Positions 26,218-35,797 of a stretch of DNA of 48,964 nt are shown piece after piece. Position 1 is the stretch's first letter, and each line of letters opens with the position of its first letter. Where the stretch lies: assembly GCF_900167095.1 (NCBI RefSeq), contig NZ_FUXG01000024.1:1-48964 (forward strand). The letters are read 5' to 3'. A program made the position numbers and the translations under genes. Source of the stretch: Oceanospirillum multiglobuliferum (GTDB lineage Bacteria; Pseudomonadota; Gammaproteobacteria; Pseudomonadales; Halomonadaceae). The notes beneath the pieces are model-generated. The model was not told the DNA's origin and did no database searches. It worked only from the letters and a program-made list of their open reading frames with translations.

Positions 26218-27385
26218 CTCCTGTAAATGTCGCGTTCAGATGAATACCGTTGATGTGCTCACCATAAGTGTTAAAACCAATCATTGGACTTTGAGCGATT
26301 AAGTCAGACACTTGTCCAAGCTGATGCTTTGCCTTTAGCTCTAAGTGCCTGAAAATACAGTCAAACCCCAGTATTAACTGCTGTTCACCCAGCTCTTGAT
26401 TGACCTGATCCAATAGCCGTTGCAGTTCATTGGGTATATCAAGGTGTTTGTTTTTACGTAGCACAATTCCGCGCTCAACCGCGCAATAAAAACTCAAGCT
26501 GCCATCCTCGTTGACACTTTGAACGGCACGTACAAAGCCTTCACCCGCGATGCGTACACTCAAGGTATGCTGTGCAAATATCGCAGGGGTTAACTCCGAT
26601 AATGGAACACCAATGGCTCGGGCGTACACTTCTGCGGCTGGCTCAGCATTGAGCTCATACACTCGACGGTGTTCGCTGTCCACTTCAGTGGCGACAAATA
26701 CTTCATCGGTTTCTAAGACATGTTTTTGAGAAAACACCATAAAAGGAAACGCGGTGTTCACCATCAGTAAAACGGCGGCATTCTGGTAAGTTTTGCCTTG
26801 ATACACGACTTTTGTGTGCGTGAAATCTAAGTCATCACCCGCAGAACCACCTAATAGAGGAATACTGCCAAAGGCTGCGCTCAGCGTGTTCAGTACCACT
26901 TCTTCATGTTCTGACATACCGTCAAGCAGGGCCAGCGCAAAGGTATGTCCCTTAACGGGCGCTTTTTGTTGATGCTGACAACACTCCAGCATACGGCTCA
27001 TCAGGTGTTGAGCTGAGTTAAAATCAAACTGATCTAAGTTTTCAATTAAAGCCGTTTCAATAGAGAACCCTTCGCGCGAAAAGCCCACCGCACTCACGCT
27101 GCCTTGACGATAACCCAGCGGTGTAATCTCGCCTGCTGTAGAACAACCAACAATCACCTTATCTGGCAAGCAAAGCTGAAGGTGGTCAGCCAAAAGCTGA
27201 ATATCTTGTTGAGCTGAGCAGAAAAATAGAACCCAATGGATCTGCTCATCGTACAGTTGCCCAGCCAGCTCTTGCGCGCAGAGTTGAGCTTCTTGCTGGC
27301 AAGACATCACGCGAACAACCGAGGGGTTAGGTTGAAATGATCTTGTATTGGATTGATCATGTTGATCGGGTATTGCCAAAGTCAT
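26201..27385 (-). CDS. nosP: FIST-domain haem nitric-oxide sensor (NosP-like)
   Basis: 394 residues from ATG 27385, chosen because AAGGAG lies five bases upstream; the open frame extends 37 codons further to 27496 without family similarity. FIST N-terminal domain (~20-210: HWVLFFCSAQQDIQLLADHL, VGCSTAGEITPLGY, FALALLDGMSEHEEVVL, PLLGGSAGDDLDF) and FIST C-terminal domain (~220-390, ending GFNTYGEHINGIHLNATFTG). In Pseudomonas, Vibrio, Shewanella and Legionella this family binds haem and NO and inhibits the co-encoded kinase. The 17-base overlap with the kinase gene supports that pairing. The gene is divergent from pqqA, and the gap holds several ACTATA-type half-sites. Haem binding is inferred from family, since the haem ligand is not obvious from sequence alone. 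Confidence 0.87.
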   Translation of the reverse strand: MTLAIPDQHDQSNTRSFQPNPSVVRVMSCQQEAQLCAQELAGQLYDEQIHWVLFFCSAQQDIQLLADHLQLCLPDKVIVGCSTAGEITPLGYRQGSVSAVGFSREGFSIETALIENLDQFDFNSAQHLMSRMLECCQHQQKAPVKGHTFALALLDGMSEHEEVVLNTLSAAFGSIPLLGGSAGDDLDFTHTKVVYQGKTYQNAAVLLMVNTAFPFMVFSQKHVLETDEVFVATEVDSEHRRVYELNAEPAAEVYARAIGVPLSELTPAIFAQHTLSVRIAGEGFVRAVQSVNEDGSLSFYCAVERGIVLRKNKHLDIPNELQRLLDQVNQELGEQQLILGFDCIFRHLELKAKHQLGQVSDLIAQSPMIGFNTYGEHINGIHLNATFTGVAIGY

Positions 27386-27583
27386 TGATGCTCCTTGGCT
27401 GTGGCCGTCTGATTTCCTGCGCTCCTCCTGAGCAACAGTATGATCTGACAACGACGCAGCTTGGCCATACAGAGCAGTTTTTATAATACTTGTCACGCCT
27501 GTCCACCATGATTCGTTCAGTGCAGTTTCGGTCAGCCAAAGAGACTAGACCGTCGCACGTTATTTCGCCAACCTTTTTACTAC

Positions 27584-27621
27584 GACTATAAGGGGTTCGA
27601 TATAGTCCCGAAGTACTATAT
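27584..27621 (+). promoter_or_regulatory. Three-copy ACTATA/TATAGT half-site cluster upstream of pqqA
   Basis: GACTATA (27584-27590), TATAGTC (27601-27607) and ACTATAT (27615-27621) give two overlapping inverted repeats sharing the middle element, at 14-16 base steps. They lie about 120-155 bp before the pqqA start, in the gap between nosP and pqqA. This pattern suits a LuxR/NarL-type response regulator; in Pseudomonas, pqq genes are controlled by such a regulator (ErbR/AgmR). The identity here is inference. Confidence 0.45.
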
Positions 27622-27737
27622 TGGACTACCGCCTCTCCTGCCTAACATTGATCCTGCTATTCGGCTTTGCAATTAGCAAAGGCTTAACAACAAAAAAGCT
27701 CACTATTTCAGTGAGAATACAGCCAGAGGTAACGGTT

Positions 27738-27809
27738 ATGTGGAAGAAACCAAGCTATAGAGATTTGCGCATCGGTTTTGAAGTGACAATGTACTTCAGC
27801 CACCGCTAA
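27738..27809 (+). CDS. pqqA: Pyrroloquinoline quinone precursor peptide PqqA
   Basis: A 23-residue peptide beginning [20 protein letters not shown]. The conserved Glu and Tyr (E-V-T-M-Y) are the two residues that PqqE cross-links and that become PQQ. AGAGGT lies seven bases upstream of the ATG. The longer in-frame opening from 27621 is not needed and has no ribosome site. A terminator follows at once, a common way to make far more PqqA than the downstream enzymes. Confidence 0.95.
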   Translation: MWKKPSYRDLRIGFEVTMYFSHR

Positions 27810-27816
27810 GCACGCA

Positions 27817-27860
27817 AAAAGCGTCTGAATATTTCAGGCGCTTTTGTTTTTCTCTTTTTT
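27817..27860 (+). terminator. Terminator/attenuator between pqqA and pqqB
   Basis: A 13-bp stem with one G-U pair: AAAAGCGTCTGAA (27817-27829), a 3-base loop, TTCAGGCGCTTTT (27833-27845). It is followed by GTTTTTCTCTTTTTT. Partial read-through would supply pqqB-E at a lower level than pqqA. Confidence 0.88.
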
Positions 27861-27885
27861 AAAACCTTACCGCAGGAGCCACGCC

Positions 27886-28815
27886 ATGCATATCAGAATT
27901 TTAGGTTCAGCAGCCGGTGGCGGCTTTCCGCAATGGAATTGCAATTGCCCCAATTGCACAGGTGTTCGCCAAGGCACAATCAACGCTAAAGCCCGCACGC
28001 AATCCTCTATTGCCGTCAGTGGCGATGGTGAACACTGGTTACTTTTTAATGCCTCACCTGATATTCGTGCGCAATTAGAGTCTTTTGCGCCGTTACAACC
28101 GAATCGCAAAATCCGTGACACAGGCGTCTCTGCGGTGTTGCTGATCGACAGCCAAATTGACCACACAACAGGTTTACTCATGCTGCGTGAAGGCTGTCCT
28201 CATACGGTTTATTGCACCGATATGGTGTTTCAGGATTTGACCAAGGGCTATCCTATTTTTCCAATGCTAGAGGCTTGGAATGGCGGCTTACAACGCCGTC
28301 CGATCCCACTATATGGCGAGCATTTTTATATTCCAGAAGTACCCAATATTCGCCTGCAAGCGGTATCGCTGAGCAGTAAAGCCCCACCTTACTCACCGCA
28401 TCGTAATGATCCGCATCCCGGAGACAATATTGGTGTGTTGATCACCGACACCAATACAGGCGGCAAACTGTTTTATGCGCCTGGGCTGGGTGAGATTGAA
28501 GATCACCTGCTGCCATTAATAGAACAGGCCGATTGCCTGCTAGTGGATGGCACCTTATGGCGTGATGATGAATTAATTGAACTGATGGGTGCTGACAAAC
28601 GTGGCAGTGACATCGGCCACTTGCCGCAATATGGCGAGGGTGAGAATGGCGCAGGCGGTATGATTGAGTTCCTGTCCCAGTACCCCAACAAAAAACGGGT
28701 GCTGATCCATATCAACAACACCAACCCAATTTTGGTGGAAGACTCCCCTGAACGGGCGCAACTGGATGCCGCGGGTATTGAAGTCTCTTATGACGGTATG
28801 GATATCCATTTATAA
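27886..28815 (+). CDS. pqqB: PQQ biosynthesis protein PqqB
   Basis: 309 residues of the metallo-beta-lactamase fold. ATG 27886 ([19 protein letters not shown]) follows AGGAG; an upstream frame start at 27844 lies within the terminator and is rejected. Family blocks: [13 protein letters not shown] with its cysteines, [45 protein letters not shown] and HINNTNPIL. PqqB is an iron-dependent hydroxylase acting on the Glu-Tyr intermediate freed from PqqA. It is first gene after the pqqA terminator. Confidence 0.96.
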   Translation: MHIRILGSAAGGGFPQWNCNCPNCTGVRQGTINAKARTQSSIAVSGDGEHWLLFNASPDIRAQLESFAPLQPNRKIRDTGVSAVLLIDSQIDHTTGLLMLREGCPHTVYCTDMVFQDLTKGYPIFPMLEAWNGGLQRRPIPLYGEHFYIPEVPNIRLQAVSLSSKAPPYSPHRNDPHPGDNIGVLITDTNTGGKLFYAPGLGEIEDHLLPLIEQADCLLVDGTLWRDDELIELMGADKRGSDIGHLPQYGEGENGAGGMIEFLSQYPNKKRVLIHINNTNPILVEDSPERAQLDAAGIEVSYDGMDIHL

Positions 28816-28951
28816 CCGCACAAACTAGAAGACACTCAGGAATACTATAACCACTCAAGGCAGAGTTTAACGTCAGCTACATCAGACCTGCGTCAAGCCA
28901 TTGCAACCTAATCAATGCTGACGCTATACAACAACAATAACGGAGCAGACC

Positions 28952-29719
28952 ATGAGCCAACCACAACCCACTGATGTCATGCCTTGGAGCAGAGAAGAGT
29001 TTGAAACCCGCCTACGTGCCAAAGGTGAGCTTTACCATATCCATCACCCTTATCATGTGGCCATGCATCAAGGCGAATGCACACCTGAGCAGATTCGTGC
29101 TTGGGTTGCTAACCGCTTTTATTATCAGGTGAGCATCCCGATTAAAGATGCTGCGATTATGGCCAACTGTCATGATCAAGCGGTACGTCGTCACTGGATT
29201 CAACGCATTATCGACCATGATGGCCGTGAAGGCACCGAAGGCGGTATTGAAGCTTGGTTGCGCTTAGGTGAGGCGGTAGGTATTCCAAGAGAAGAGTTGC
29301 TAGACCACCGTCATGTGCTGCCCGGCGTTCGTTTTGCGGTTGATGCTTATGTGAACTTTGCCCGTAAAGCCACTTGGCAAGAAGCGGCTTGCTCCTCTTT
29401 GACCGAGATGTTTGCACCTAAAATTCACCAGTCGCGCTTAGACACTTGGCCGGATAACTACCCTTGGATTGAGTCGGAAGGCTTACAATATTTCCGTAAC
29501 CGCCTAACAGAAGCCCGTCGTGATGTGGTGCATGGTATTCAGATCACCCTAGAACACTTCACCACCCGTGAACAGCAAGAGCGTGCGCTGAATATCCTGC
29601 AATTCAAGCTGGATGTGCTCTGGTGTTTACTAGATTCGCTGTCGATGGCGCATGAGCTTAAGCGCCCGCCTTACCATACTATTACGGATCAAACGATCTT
29701 TCACAGCCGGATCGTTTAG
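28952..29719 (+). CDS. pqqC: PQQ synthase PqqC
   Basis: 255 residues, all-helical TENA/haem-oxygenase fold. It catalyses the final eight-electron oxidation and ring closure giving PQQ, using oxygen and no metal. Characteristic blocks: [59 protein letters not shown] and EALGL-like GEAVGIPRE, with the active-site histidines and the N-R-F-Y-Y-Q motif. GGAG sits six bases before the ATG. Length is normal (about 250). Confidence 0.96.
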   Translation: MSQPQPTDVMPWSREEFETRLRAKGELYHIHHPYHVAMHQGECTPEQIRAWVANRFYYQVSIPIKDAAIMANCHDQAVRRHWIQRIIDHDGREGTEGGIEAWLRLGEAVGIPREELLDHRHVLPGVRFAVDAYVNFARKATWQEAACSSLTEMFAPKIHQSRLDTWPDNYPWIESEGLQYFRNRLTEARRDVVHGIQITLEHFTTREQQERALNILQFKLDVLWCLLDSLSMAHELKRPPYHTITDQTIFHSRIV

Positions 29720-29728
29720 GAGTCCGCC

Positions 29729-30016
29729 ATGACCGAAAACAGCATACTGACTCAGATTCCTATCCTGAACAGGCTGTTTCGTTTTCAGTGGGAGCCTAGC
29801 TCCCACCGTCACGTACTGCTTTATCCAGAAGGAATGGTGCAACTGAACGAAAGCGCGGGCGCAATTCTCACCCATGTGGATGGTGAACGTTCAATTGCCC
29901 AAATCATTGAGGCTCTACAGGCTCAGTTCCCAGAGGCTGACGACAGCTTAATTCAGGATGTCATCGACTTTTTCACCGAGGCGCACCATGAATTGCATTG
30001 GATCGAATTTACCTGA
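29729..30016 (+). CDS. pqqD: PQQ biosynthesis peptide chaperone PqqD
   Basis: 95 residues of the RiPP recognition element fold. PqqD binds the PqqA peptide and presents it to the radical SAM enzyme PqqE. Marks: [33 protein letters not shown] and [13 protein letters not shown] ... VIDFF. Its 3' end overlaps the pqqE start by 29 bases, so the two are tightly coupled, fitting their physical complex. GGAG lies six bases before the ATG. Confidence 0.95.
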   Translation: MTENSILTQIPILNRLFRFQWEPSSHRHVLLYPEGMVQLNESAGAILTHVDGERSIAQIIEALQAQFPEADDSLIQDVIDFFTEAHHELHWIEFT

Positions 30017-31172
30017 GGGTGTCGGCCAGCCCTTATGGCTATTGGCTGAGCTGACCTATCGTTGCCCGCTACAATGCCCTTATTGTTCAAACCCGCTGAA
30101 TTATGATCTCAATAAAACAGAGTTGAGCACCGAGCAGTGGATTGAAACCTTTCGGCAGGCTCGCAAGATGGGTGCGGCACAGTTGGGGTTCTCCGGCGGC
30201 GAGCCTTTACTGCGCGATGACTTAGAGCAACTGATCAAAGCGGCTCGTGAATTAGGCTTTTATACCAATCTGATCACCTCCGGCATGGGGTTAACCCTTG
30301 AGCGGATGCAAGCCTTTAAAGAGGCAGGTTTAGACCATATTCAGGTCAGCTTTCAAGCCAGTGATGCCGAGATGAACGACTACCTTTCAGGCAACAAACG
30401 TTCATTTCAAGAGAAGCTCGAAGTGGCGCGCACGGTGAAAAAGTTGGGTTATCCGATGGTATTCAACTGTGTGATTCACCGCGAGAATATCGACCAGATC
30501 GACAAAATCATCGAGCTGTCCTTAGCGCTTGAATCCGATTACGTTGAACTGGCCACCTCACAATACTACGGCTGGGCGCTGAAAAACCGCGATCATCTAC
30601 TGCCCTCAAAAGCGCAGCTTGTGGCCGCAGAAGCCACCACCAATCGCTACCGTGAACAGATCAAAGGCAAAAGCCGCACTAAGCTAATTTTTGTGGTGCC
30701 GGATTATTACGAAGAGCGCCCAAAAGGCTGTATGAACGGGTGGGGCAATCTGTTTTTAACCATCACACCAGATGGCACGGCGTTACCTTGTCATAGTGCC
30801 CGTGAACTTCCCATTCAGTTTCCTAAAGTGACAGAGGAAAGTATTGAGTCGATCTGGTATCGCTCAACAGGCTTCAATCATTTCCGAGGCTATGGCTGGA
30901 TGAAAGAGCCTTGCCGCTCTTGTGATGAAAAAGAGAAAGACTTTGGAGGTTGTCGTTGTCAAGCCTTTATGCTGACAGGGGACGCCAGTAACGCTGATCC
31001 CGTTTGTGCCAAATCACCGCATCATCACCTGATTACCGAAGCGCGTGATAACGCTGACTTAGCACAGCCTGCGCAAGGCAGCATGATCTACCGTAATCGG
31101 AAAAACTCTCAGCAACTCAGCCAAACACAAGCCGCTGATCTGATTCCGGCACAACAAGTTGAGATGGAATAA
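29988..31172 (+). CDS. pqqE: PqqA peptide cyclase, radical SAM enzyme PqqE
   Basis: 394 residues from ATG 29988, which has GAGG six bases upstream. The radical SAM cluster motif is [17 protein letters not shown] follows. The C-terminal SPASM part supplies auxiliary clusters through [31 protein letters not shown] and DPVC. It forms the carbon-carbon bond between the Glu and Tyr of PqqA. The C-terminal ~30 residues (after MIYRNRK) are a variable tail. The frame also opens at 29958, but that would add ten residues without a ribosome site. Confidence 0.95.
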   Translation: MNCIGSNLPEGVGQPLWLLAELTYRCPLQCPYCSNPLNYDLNKTELSTEQWIETFRQARKMGAAQLGFSGGEPLLRDDLEQLIKAARELGFYTNLITSGMGLTLERMQAFKEAGLDHIQVSFQASDAEMNDYLSGNKRSFQEKLEVARTVKKLGYPMVFNCVIHRENIDQIDKIIELSLALESDYVELATSQYYGWALKNRDHLLPSKAQLVAAEATTNRYREQIKGKSRTKLIFVVPDYYEERPKGCMNGWGNLFLTITPDGTALPCHSARELPIQFPKVTEESIESIWYRSTGFNHFRGYGWMKEPCRSCDEKEKDFGGCRCQAFMLTGDASNADPVCAKSPHHHLITEARDNADLAQPAQGSMIYRNRKNSQQLSQTQAADLIPAQQVEME

Positions 31173-31180
31173 TCGTCTAT

Positions 31181-33238
31181 ATGCCCTCTGTGCAAGGGTC
31201 AGTTTCATCGCATCTGACCGCTACAACCTCTAAAGCAAGTTCTAACACCACGCCACCACTTAGCCCAGAGCAAGTGGTGGCGGCTTTGGCGCAGGTGAGT
31301 TTTCCACGTCAGCACGCGGGGGAGTATTTTTGGCTTAAGCATGACCCTGAAAGAAATCCACTCACTCAGCTCTATTGCCATATTCAGGGGCAAAGCCTAT
31401 TGGCGCTGCCGGAATCTTATGGCGTACGCTCGAAAGTGCATGAATATGGTGGGTTGCCCTATGGCTTGAGTGAGGCTCGAATCGTTTGGGTGGATGAGCA
31501 GAGCCAGCAGCTGTTCTGCGCTAACAGGTTGACCCGTGCCAGCGCTGATACGACCCGTAACCTCAACGGCAACGGTGTTAATAGCCCAATTGATTTAAAC
31601 AGCCTGTCAGTGTTAACCGACAGCCCTAATAGCCGTTTTGGTGAGCCAATTTTTCACCCCACTCAAAACTGGGTAGTCGCCATTGAAGAGCAGCACCCAG
31701 AGATTAAAGCACAACCCATCATCAACCGATTGGTCGCCATTGAACTCACAACAGGCAAACAGCAGGTCATAGCTTGTGGCGCTGATTTTTACACCAGCCC
31801 TTGTTTCAATGCCGATGGTTCTGAGCTTGCTTGGATCGAGTGGCAACATCCGCATCAACCCTGGACTGAGACTCAGCTTTGTAAAGCGCCGTGGCAAACT
31901 GGGACAATACTGACTAAACAGCCAATCTTTCCAACTCAGCACCAACAAGCTGCTTCAGTGCAACAGCCTTGTTTTAACGCTCAAGGTGAATTGCTGTTTA
32001 TCTCAGACCATGAGGGTTACTGGAATCTTTATTTGCAACGCTTGGATGGACAGTTACAAAGACTCTACAGCGTAGAGGCCGACTGCGCCTCTGCACCTTG
32101 GCAGTTTGGTAACCAGCATTTTCAACTGCTAGAACAAAAGGCTGATAAGCTTCAGCTTTTGATCTGTGTAACTCGTGGCGGCCAATGGCAATTAGAGCGG
32201 GTCACACTGACAAGGGATAAACAAGGTAATCTACTTGATCAGCAAGTCTCAAGGCTTACCTTTCCAGCCCATTCGTTTAGTTTTTTCGCTCAGATCAGCA
32301 GCCTAAAGCGTCCTGATCAACCTAGTAAACATAGCCTGTTGGCTTTAGTCGCTTCTGAACAATATGCGCTATCTATTCTCACTTTTGATTTAGACACCCA
32401 ATCAGCCGATACATCATCCGCTCAGTTTCTTGCTCAAGGGGTTTACTGCTCTAATGCGGTGAAACCAGAAACAATAAGTCTTAATTTAAAAGCTCATCAG
32501 GTAGAAGGGCTTTTTTACCCTAATCCCATGCTGCCCCAAGCCCCGCTAATGATTAACGTACACGGCGGGCCAACCTCCGCTGCCTTCCCCGGTTTACAAG
32601 CCAATATTCAGTTTTGGTGCCAACAAGGTTTTAGTGTATTAGACCTGAATCATCGAGGCAGTACGGGCTTTGGTCGCCTCTATAGACAAGCATTGAAAGG
32701 ACAATGGGGAGAGGTCGATTTAGAGGATGCTCGCTTGATGGTGCATTGGTTAACTAAAAGTGGCCGTATTTTGCCTGATAAAGTTGTGATTAGAGGCCAA
32801 AGTGCGGGGGGGTACAGTGCATTACGGGCTGCAACCCTAGGCTATTTTCAAGCGGCGGTTAGTTTGTATGGCATCAGTGACCTACAGCGATTGGCCACCA
32901 GTACCCATAAGTTTGAGTCTTACTATTTAAACTGGCTGATTGGTGACCCCAAAGAGGACGCTATGCTCTATCAGTTACGCTCACCGCTTTATAGCCTCAA
33001 TCAACAAGCTAAATTACCCGACCTGCTACTGTTTCAAGGCGCAGAAGACCCTGTAGTACCTTTAGACCAAGTTACCCTATTTGCACAACATTATCGCGCT
33101 TTAGGCCACAACTGTGAAACCGTAGTCTATGATAATGAGGGGCACGGCTTTAGAGCCTTCGATAATCGGCTGCATCAGCTCAAAACAGAGTATGCGTTCT
33201 ACCTAGCAAAAGGGATATTGAGTCATGGATGCCATTAA
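31181..33238 (+). CDS. pqqH: S9 prolyl oligopeptidase family protein in the pqq operon (PqqH-like)
   Basis: 685 residues without a signal peptide. N-terminal beta-propeller (~30-410) with YGVRSKVHEYGGLPYG near 72, and a C-terminal alpha/beta-hydrolase with Ser in IRGQSAGGYSAL, Asp in QGAEDPVVP and His in YDNEGHGFRAF. PLMINVHGGPTSAAFPG forms the oxyanion strand. It starts eight bases after pqqE and overlaps the next peptidase gene by 14 bases, so it is clearly an operon member. Pseudomonas aeruginosa has the same enzyme (PA1990, PqqH) after pqqE. A role in processing PqqA or its cross-linked product is likely but not shown by sequence. Confidence 0.85.
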   Translation: MPSVQGSVSSHLTATTSKASSNTTPPLSPEQVVAALAQVSFPRQHAGEYFWLKHDPERNPLTQLYCHIQGQSLLALPESYGVRSKVHEYGGLPYGLSEARIVWVDEQSQQLFCANRLTRASADTTRNLNGNGVNSPIDLNSLSVLTDSPNSRFGEPIFHPTQNWVVAIEEQHPEIKAQPIINRLVAIELTTGKQQVIACGADFYTSPCFNADGSELAWIEWQHPHQPWTETQLCKAPWQTGTILTKQPIFPTQHQQAASVQQPCFNAQGELLFISDHEGYWNLYLQRLDGQLQRLYSVEADCASAPWQFGNQHFQLLEQKADKLQLLICVTRGGQWQLERVTLTRDKQGNLLDQQVSRLTFPAHSFSFFAQISSLKRPDQPSKHSLLALVASEQYALSILTFDLDTQSADTSSAQFLAQGVYCSNAVKPETISLNLKAHQVEGLFYPNPMLPQAPLMINVHGGPTSAAFPGLQANIQFWCQQGFSVLDLNHRGSTGFGRLYRQALKGQWGEVDLEDARLMVHWLTKSGRILPDKVVIRGQSAGGYSALRAATLGYFQAAVSLYGISDLQRLATSTHKFESYYLNWLIGDPKEDAMLYQLRSPLYSLNQQAKLPDLLLFQGAEDPVVPLDQVTLFAQHYRALGHNCETVVYDNEGHGFRAFDNRLHQLKTEYAFYLAKGILSHGCH

Positions 33239-35090
33239 AATATTGTTGCAGGGCGAACATAGCCAAAACTGCAAAATTGTACTGACGGTTGGCAGCGGCA
33301 GTGCCCATGAGCCTGAGCACTGGCAAGGGCTTGCCCATCTGCTTGAACATAGCCTGTTCTTAGGTAGCCAAAGCCAAACAGAATCTTTACAGGCGGGAGC
33401 GATACAAGCCGAACTGTTGCAGATGGGTGGTAGTATTAACGCCAGCACACAGCTATTTCATACCAGCTATATGCTAGAGTGCCCTGCCAATCAGTTTGAG
33501 AGAGCCTTAGCGCTACTCTGTTTATTAGTGTTCAATCCAATATTTGATCTAGCTTCGGTGATCGCAGAGCTGGATATTATTGAAGCGGAATATCAAGCTC
33601 GCTGTGGTGATAGCTGGCAACAAGTGCAAGCTGTTATTCAACAGATCAGCCTAGAGACACATCCGTTTCATCATTTTTGTGCGGGTAACAAAACCAGCTT
33701 AGGCGGCTCTGATACTGCACTTATCAAAGCCTTAAGTGAGTTTTATCTACAACAGTATCAACTTGGCAATATCAGCTTATTTATACAGCATCCAGCCATT
33801 GATCATGATCCGAGTTTATTTCAGCAGCTCTACGCCTCTCAACCTCTGATCAAAGATGAAATTACGCTGAGATACTACGTTGAAAAGCAGATTAGCGAAG
33901 CTTTTGATCAAGCTCAATTCAGTCGACAGCACTTGCTTGATTACTGTGCGGATACACTTTCGACCATAACCTCAGAGGTTAGGTTATTAGCGCCATTACC
34001 TTGTCCATTAACGGCTGAAAATTTGCAGTCCTCTTCAATGCCCGACTGCCCATCGTTACCTTTAGCCTCACAACAATATGCTATCAAAACAAGTCACTCC
34101 GGCTATGAGTGGTGTTGGGCGCTACCTAGTTTATTATTACCTGCGGTGGATCAGCTCAGTTTACCCGATGGTTTCCAAGCACGTATAAGGATGCTCAGTC
34201 CAGAACAGTTAATTTTAGGGATACAGCTGAGTAGTGCATTAACACTGTCGCTAAACGATATGGAAAATGAGCGCCAGTTCTTGTTAGAACAGCTAGAGCT
34301 AAAATACCTAAGCAGCCACTGCCTAAGCTTGGCACAGGTGGTACAACAAGCGCTCTATCATCATTATGATCTACCCATTATTCAGCCTGATATTCTGAAA
34401 AACAGCTTAATGCGCTATTTAAACCGCCCTGCACAACTACAATTGATCTGTCATCCGCAGGTACAAGGCACACAACAAACCGAAGTTTTTCCAACCAGAT
34501 TCCAGTTAATAGAGGCTGACTTCCCCGCTTTACCTGCGAATACTGAAATTGTGCAGATGCCTTTTATCACATTACGCAACACGCTGATGAAAGGCGGCGA
34601 ATTGAACTTTGATCAGCCACAATCTGTACCTTGCCATGACCCTTTTAATCATGCCGCTCTGATCTGGCTGCAACCTACGCTGAATGCCAACACGCTAATA
34701 CCTGAAATTACCCCACAACAGTTTAAACAGGCTGAAAAACAGATTGCACATCAGTTTGTCTGGCATTATCAACAAACAGCTTATTACCAGTTGAGAGTGA
34801 AGCAGCGCTTAGGTTATATCGTTCATCTTGGCTATCAAGAGATTGCACAGCAAACGGGGGTCTTGCTGCTGATTCAAGGTGAGAGCCGTTTCAAACCTAA
34901 GCAGCTATTAACTGCGTTAGATGAGTTTCTAGTGCAAATTAACTTAGAGCGCCTGAGTATCGACGAAGATAAAAAAATACATTGGCAAAACTATCAGAAA
35001 CAGCACCAGCTGAGTGCTGCTCCTGTCGCTTTAGACTGGTTACCCGTAAAACACTGGAATCAAGTCAAGCTAGTTTCGGTTGAAGCTTAA
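33225..35090 (+). CDS. pqqF: M16 zinc peptidase, short PqqF-like
   Basis: 621 residues. The inverted zinc motif H-x-x-E-H is HLLEH at 38-42, and the distal glutamate is in AELDIIEAEY (Glu115/Glu122), so the active half is intact. GGSINASTQLFHTSYML is the next family block. The C-terminal half carries the LRVKQRLGYIVHLGYQE motif of the inactive partner domain. Pitrilysins and Pseudomonas or Klebsiella PqqF are usually longer (about 750 or more), so the middle domains are shortened here. PqqF with PqqG cuts PqqA-derived peptides; no separate PqqG is seen, and the S9 peptidase next door may share the job. The start overlaps the preceding gene by 14 bases. Confidence 0.8.
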   Translation: MDAIKILLQGEHSQNCKIVLTVGSGSAHEPEHWQGLAHLLEHSLFLGSQSQTESLQAGAIQAELLQMGGSINASTQLFHTSYMLECPANQFERALALLCLLVFNPIFDLASVIAELDIIEAEYQARCGDSWQQVQAVIQQISLETHPFHHFCAGNKTSLGGSDTALIKALSEFYLQQYQLGNISLFIQHPAIDHDPSLFQQLYASQPLIKDEITLRYYVEKQISEAFDQAQFSRQHLLDYCADTLSTITSEVRLLAPLPCPLTAENLQSSSMPDCPSLPLASQQYAIKTSHSGYEWCWALPSLLLPAVDQLSLPDGFQARIRMLSPEQLILGIQLSSALTLSLNDMENERQFLLEQLELKYLSSHCLSLAQVVQQALYHHYDLPIIQPDILKNSLMRYLNRPAQLQLICHPQVQGTQQTEVFPTRFQLIEADFPALPANTEIVQMPFITLRNTLMKGGELNFDQPQSVPCHDPFNHAALIWLQPTLNANTLIPEITPQQFKQAEKQIAHQFVWHYQQTAYYQLRVKQRLGYIVHLGYQEIAQQTGVLLLIQGESRFKPKQLLTALDEFLVQINLERLSIDEDKKIHWQNYQKQHQLSAAPVALDWLPVKHWNQVKLVSVEA

Positions 35091-35117
35091 CAACACCCGT
35101 TAAAGCATTGGCTATCG

Positions 35118-35501
35118 TTAGGCATAGCGCTCAACAAACTCGCGCCATTCACTGAGTAATGCAGAAAAATCGTCTAATCCACAAGCTGCAAAGCTTTGTT
35201 CATCATCATTAGAGAGAGCCTCATCCTGCTCCTCTTGGTTTTGATAGTCATCAGCATAAAACAAGTGGTTGGCGCGCACCTCTACTTCATCTTGGGAAAG
35301 CTGCAAGCTGTACTCTGTACCGACAAACTGTTTCTCTCGGATTTCACCCGATTGCAGCTTGGCAATGGTCTGTTCAATCTCTTCTAGCAGTGGTAATCCG
35401 GCATTTTTTTCGCTGTTTAACCAGTGGCCAAAAGCTTCATGTCCCATTGATAATTCTGCGGTTAAGCGGCCATCTTTATCACGGGTAAAATCGTATTCCA
35501 T
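35118..35501 (-). CDS. yacL: UPF0231 family protein YacL
   Basis: 127 residues, acidic and cytosolic. It follows the YacL pattern closely: MEYDFTRD, SMGHEAFGHWLNSE, LLEEIEQTI, EYSLQLSQDEVEVRANHLFY, and a C-terminal AACGLDDFSALL. Function is unknown in all species. It is a lone gene, convergent with the pqq operon (27 bp gap) and divergent from the peptide transporter. Confidence 0.85.
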   Translation of the reverse strand: MEYDFTRDKDGRLTAELSMGHEAFGHWLNSEKNAGLPLLEEIEQTIAKLQSGEIREKQFVGTEYSLQLSQDEVEVRANHLFYADDYQNQEEQDEALSNDDEQSFAACGLDDFSALLSEWREFVERYA

Positions 35502-35797
35502 GGTTTGTCTCTATCTTAAAATGCAGGGGAAAATCGCACTCGCATCATAGCCCTACAAGCCATAAAAAACCAAGATTTCACCTCATTACCCCTGCATAAC
35601 TTAGGCTTTTTTACGCATCAAAAGGGCTGAAATAGGCATTCTTACGCCTGTATTTAATTTCTGCATAACCTGTTCCGTAATTCCAATTGGTGACAATTGC
35701 AAGTTGTAGTTAGACTTTTTGATGATTCAAAAGGGTATCTAATACCCAGCAAAACCCTCTAATAACAATGAACAACAAACAATAACGGGACACCAAA

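Noticed and set aside
27621-27737. N-terminal extension of PqqA
   Set aside because: PqqA peptides are about 23-29 residues and a good ribosome site precedes 27738.
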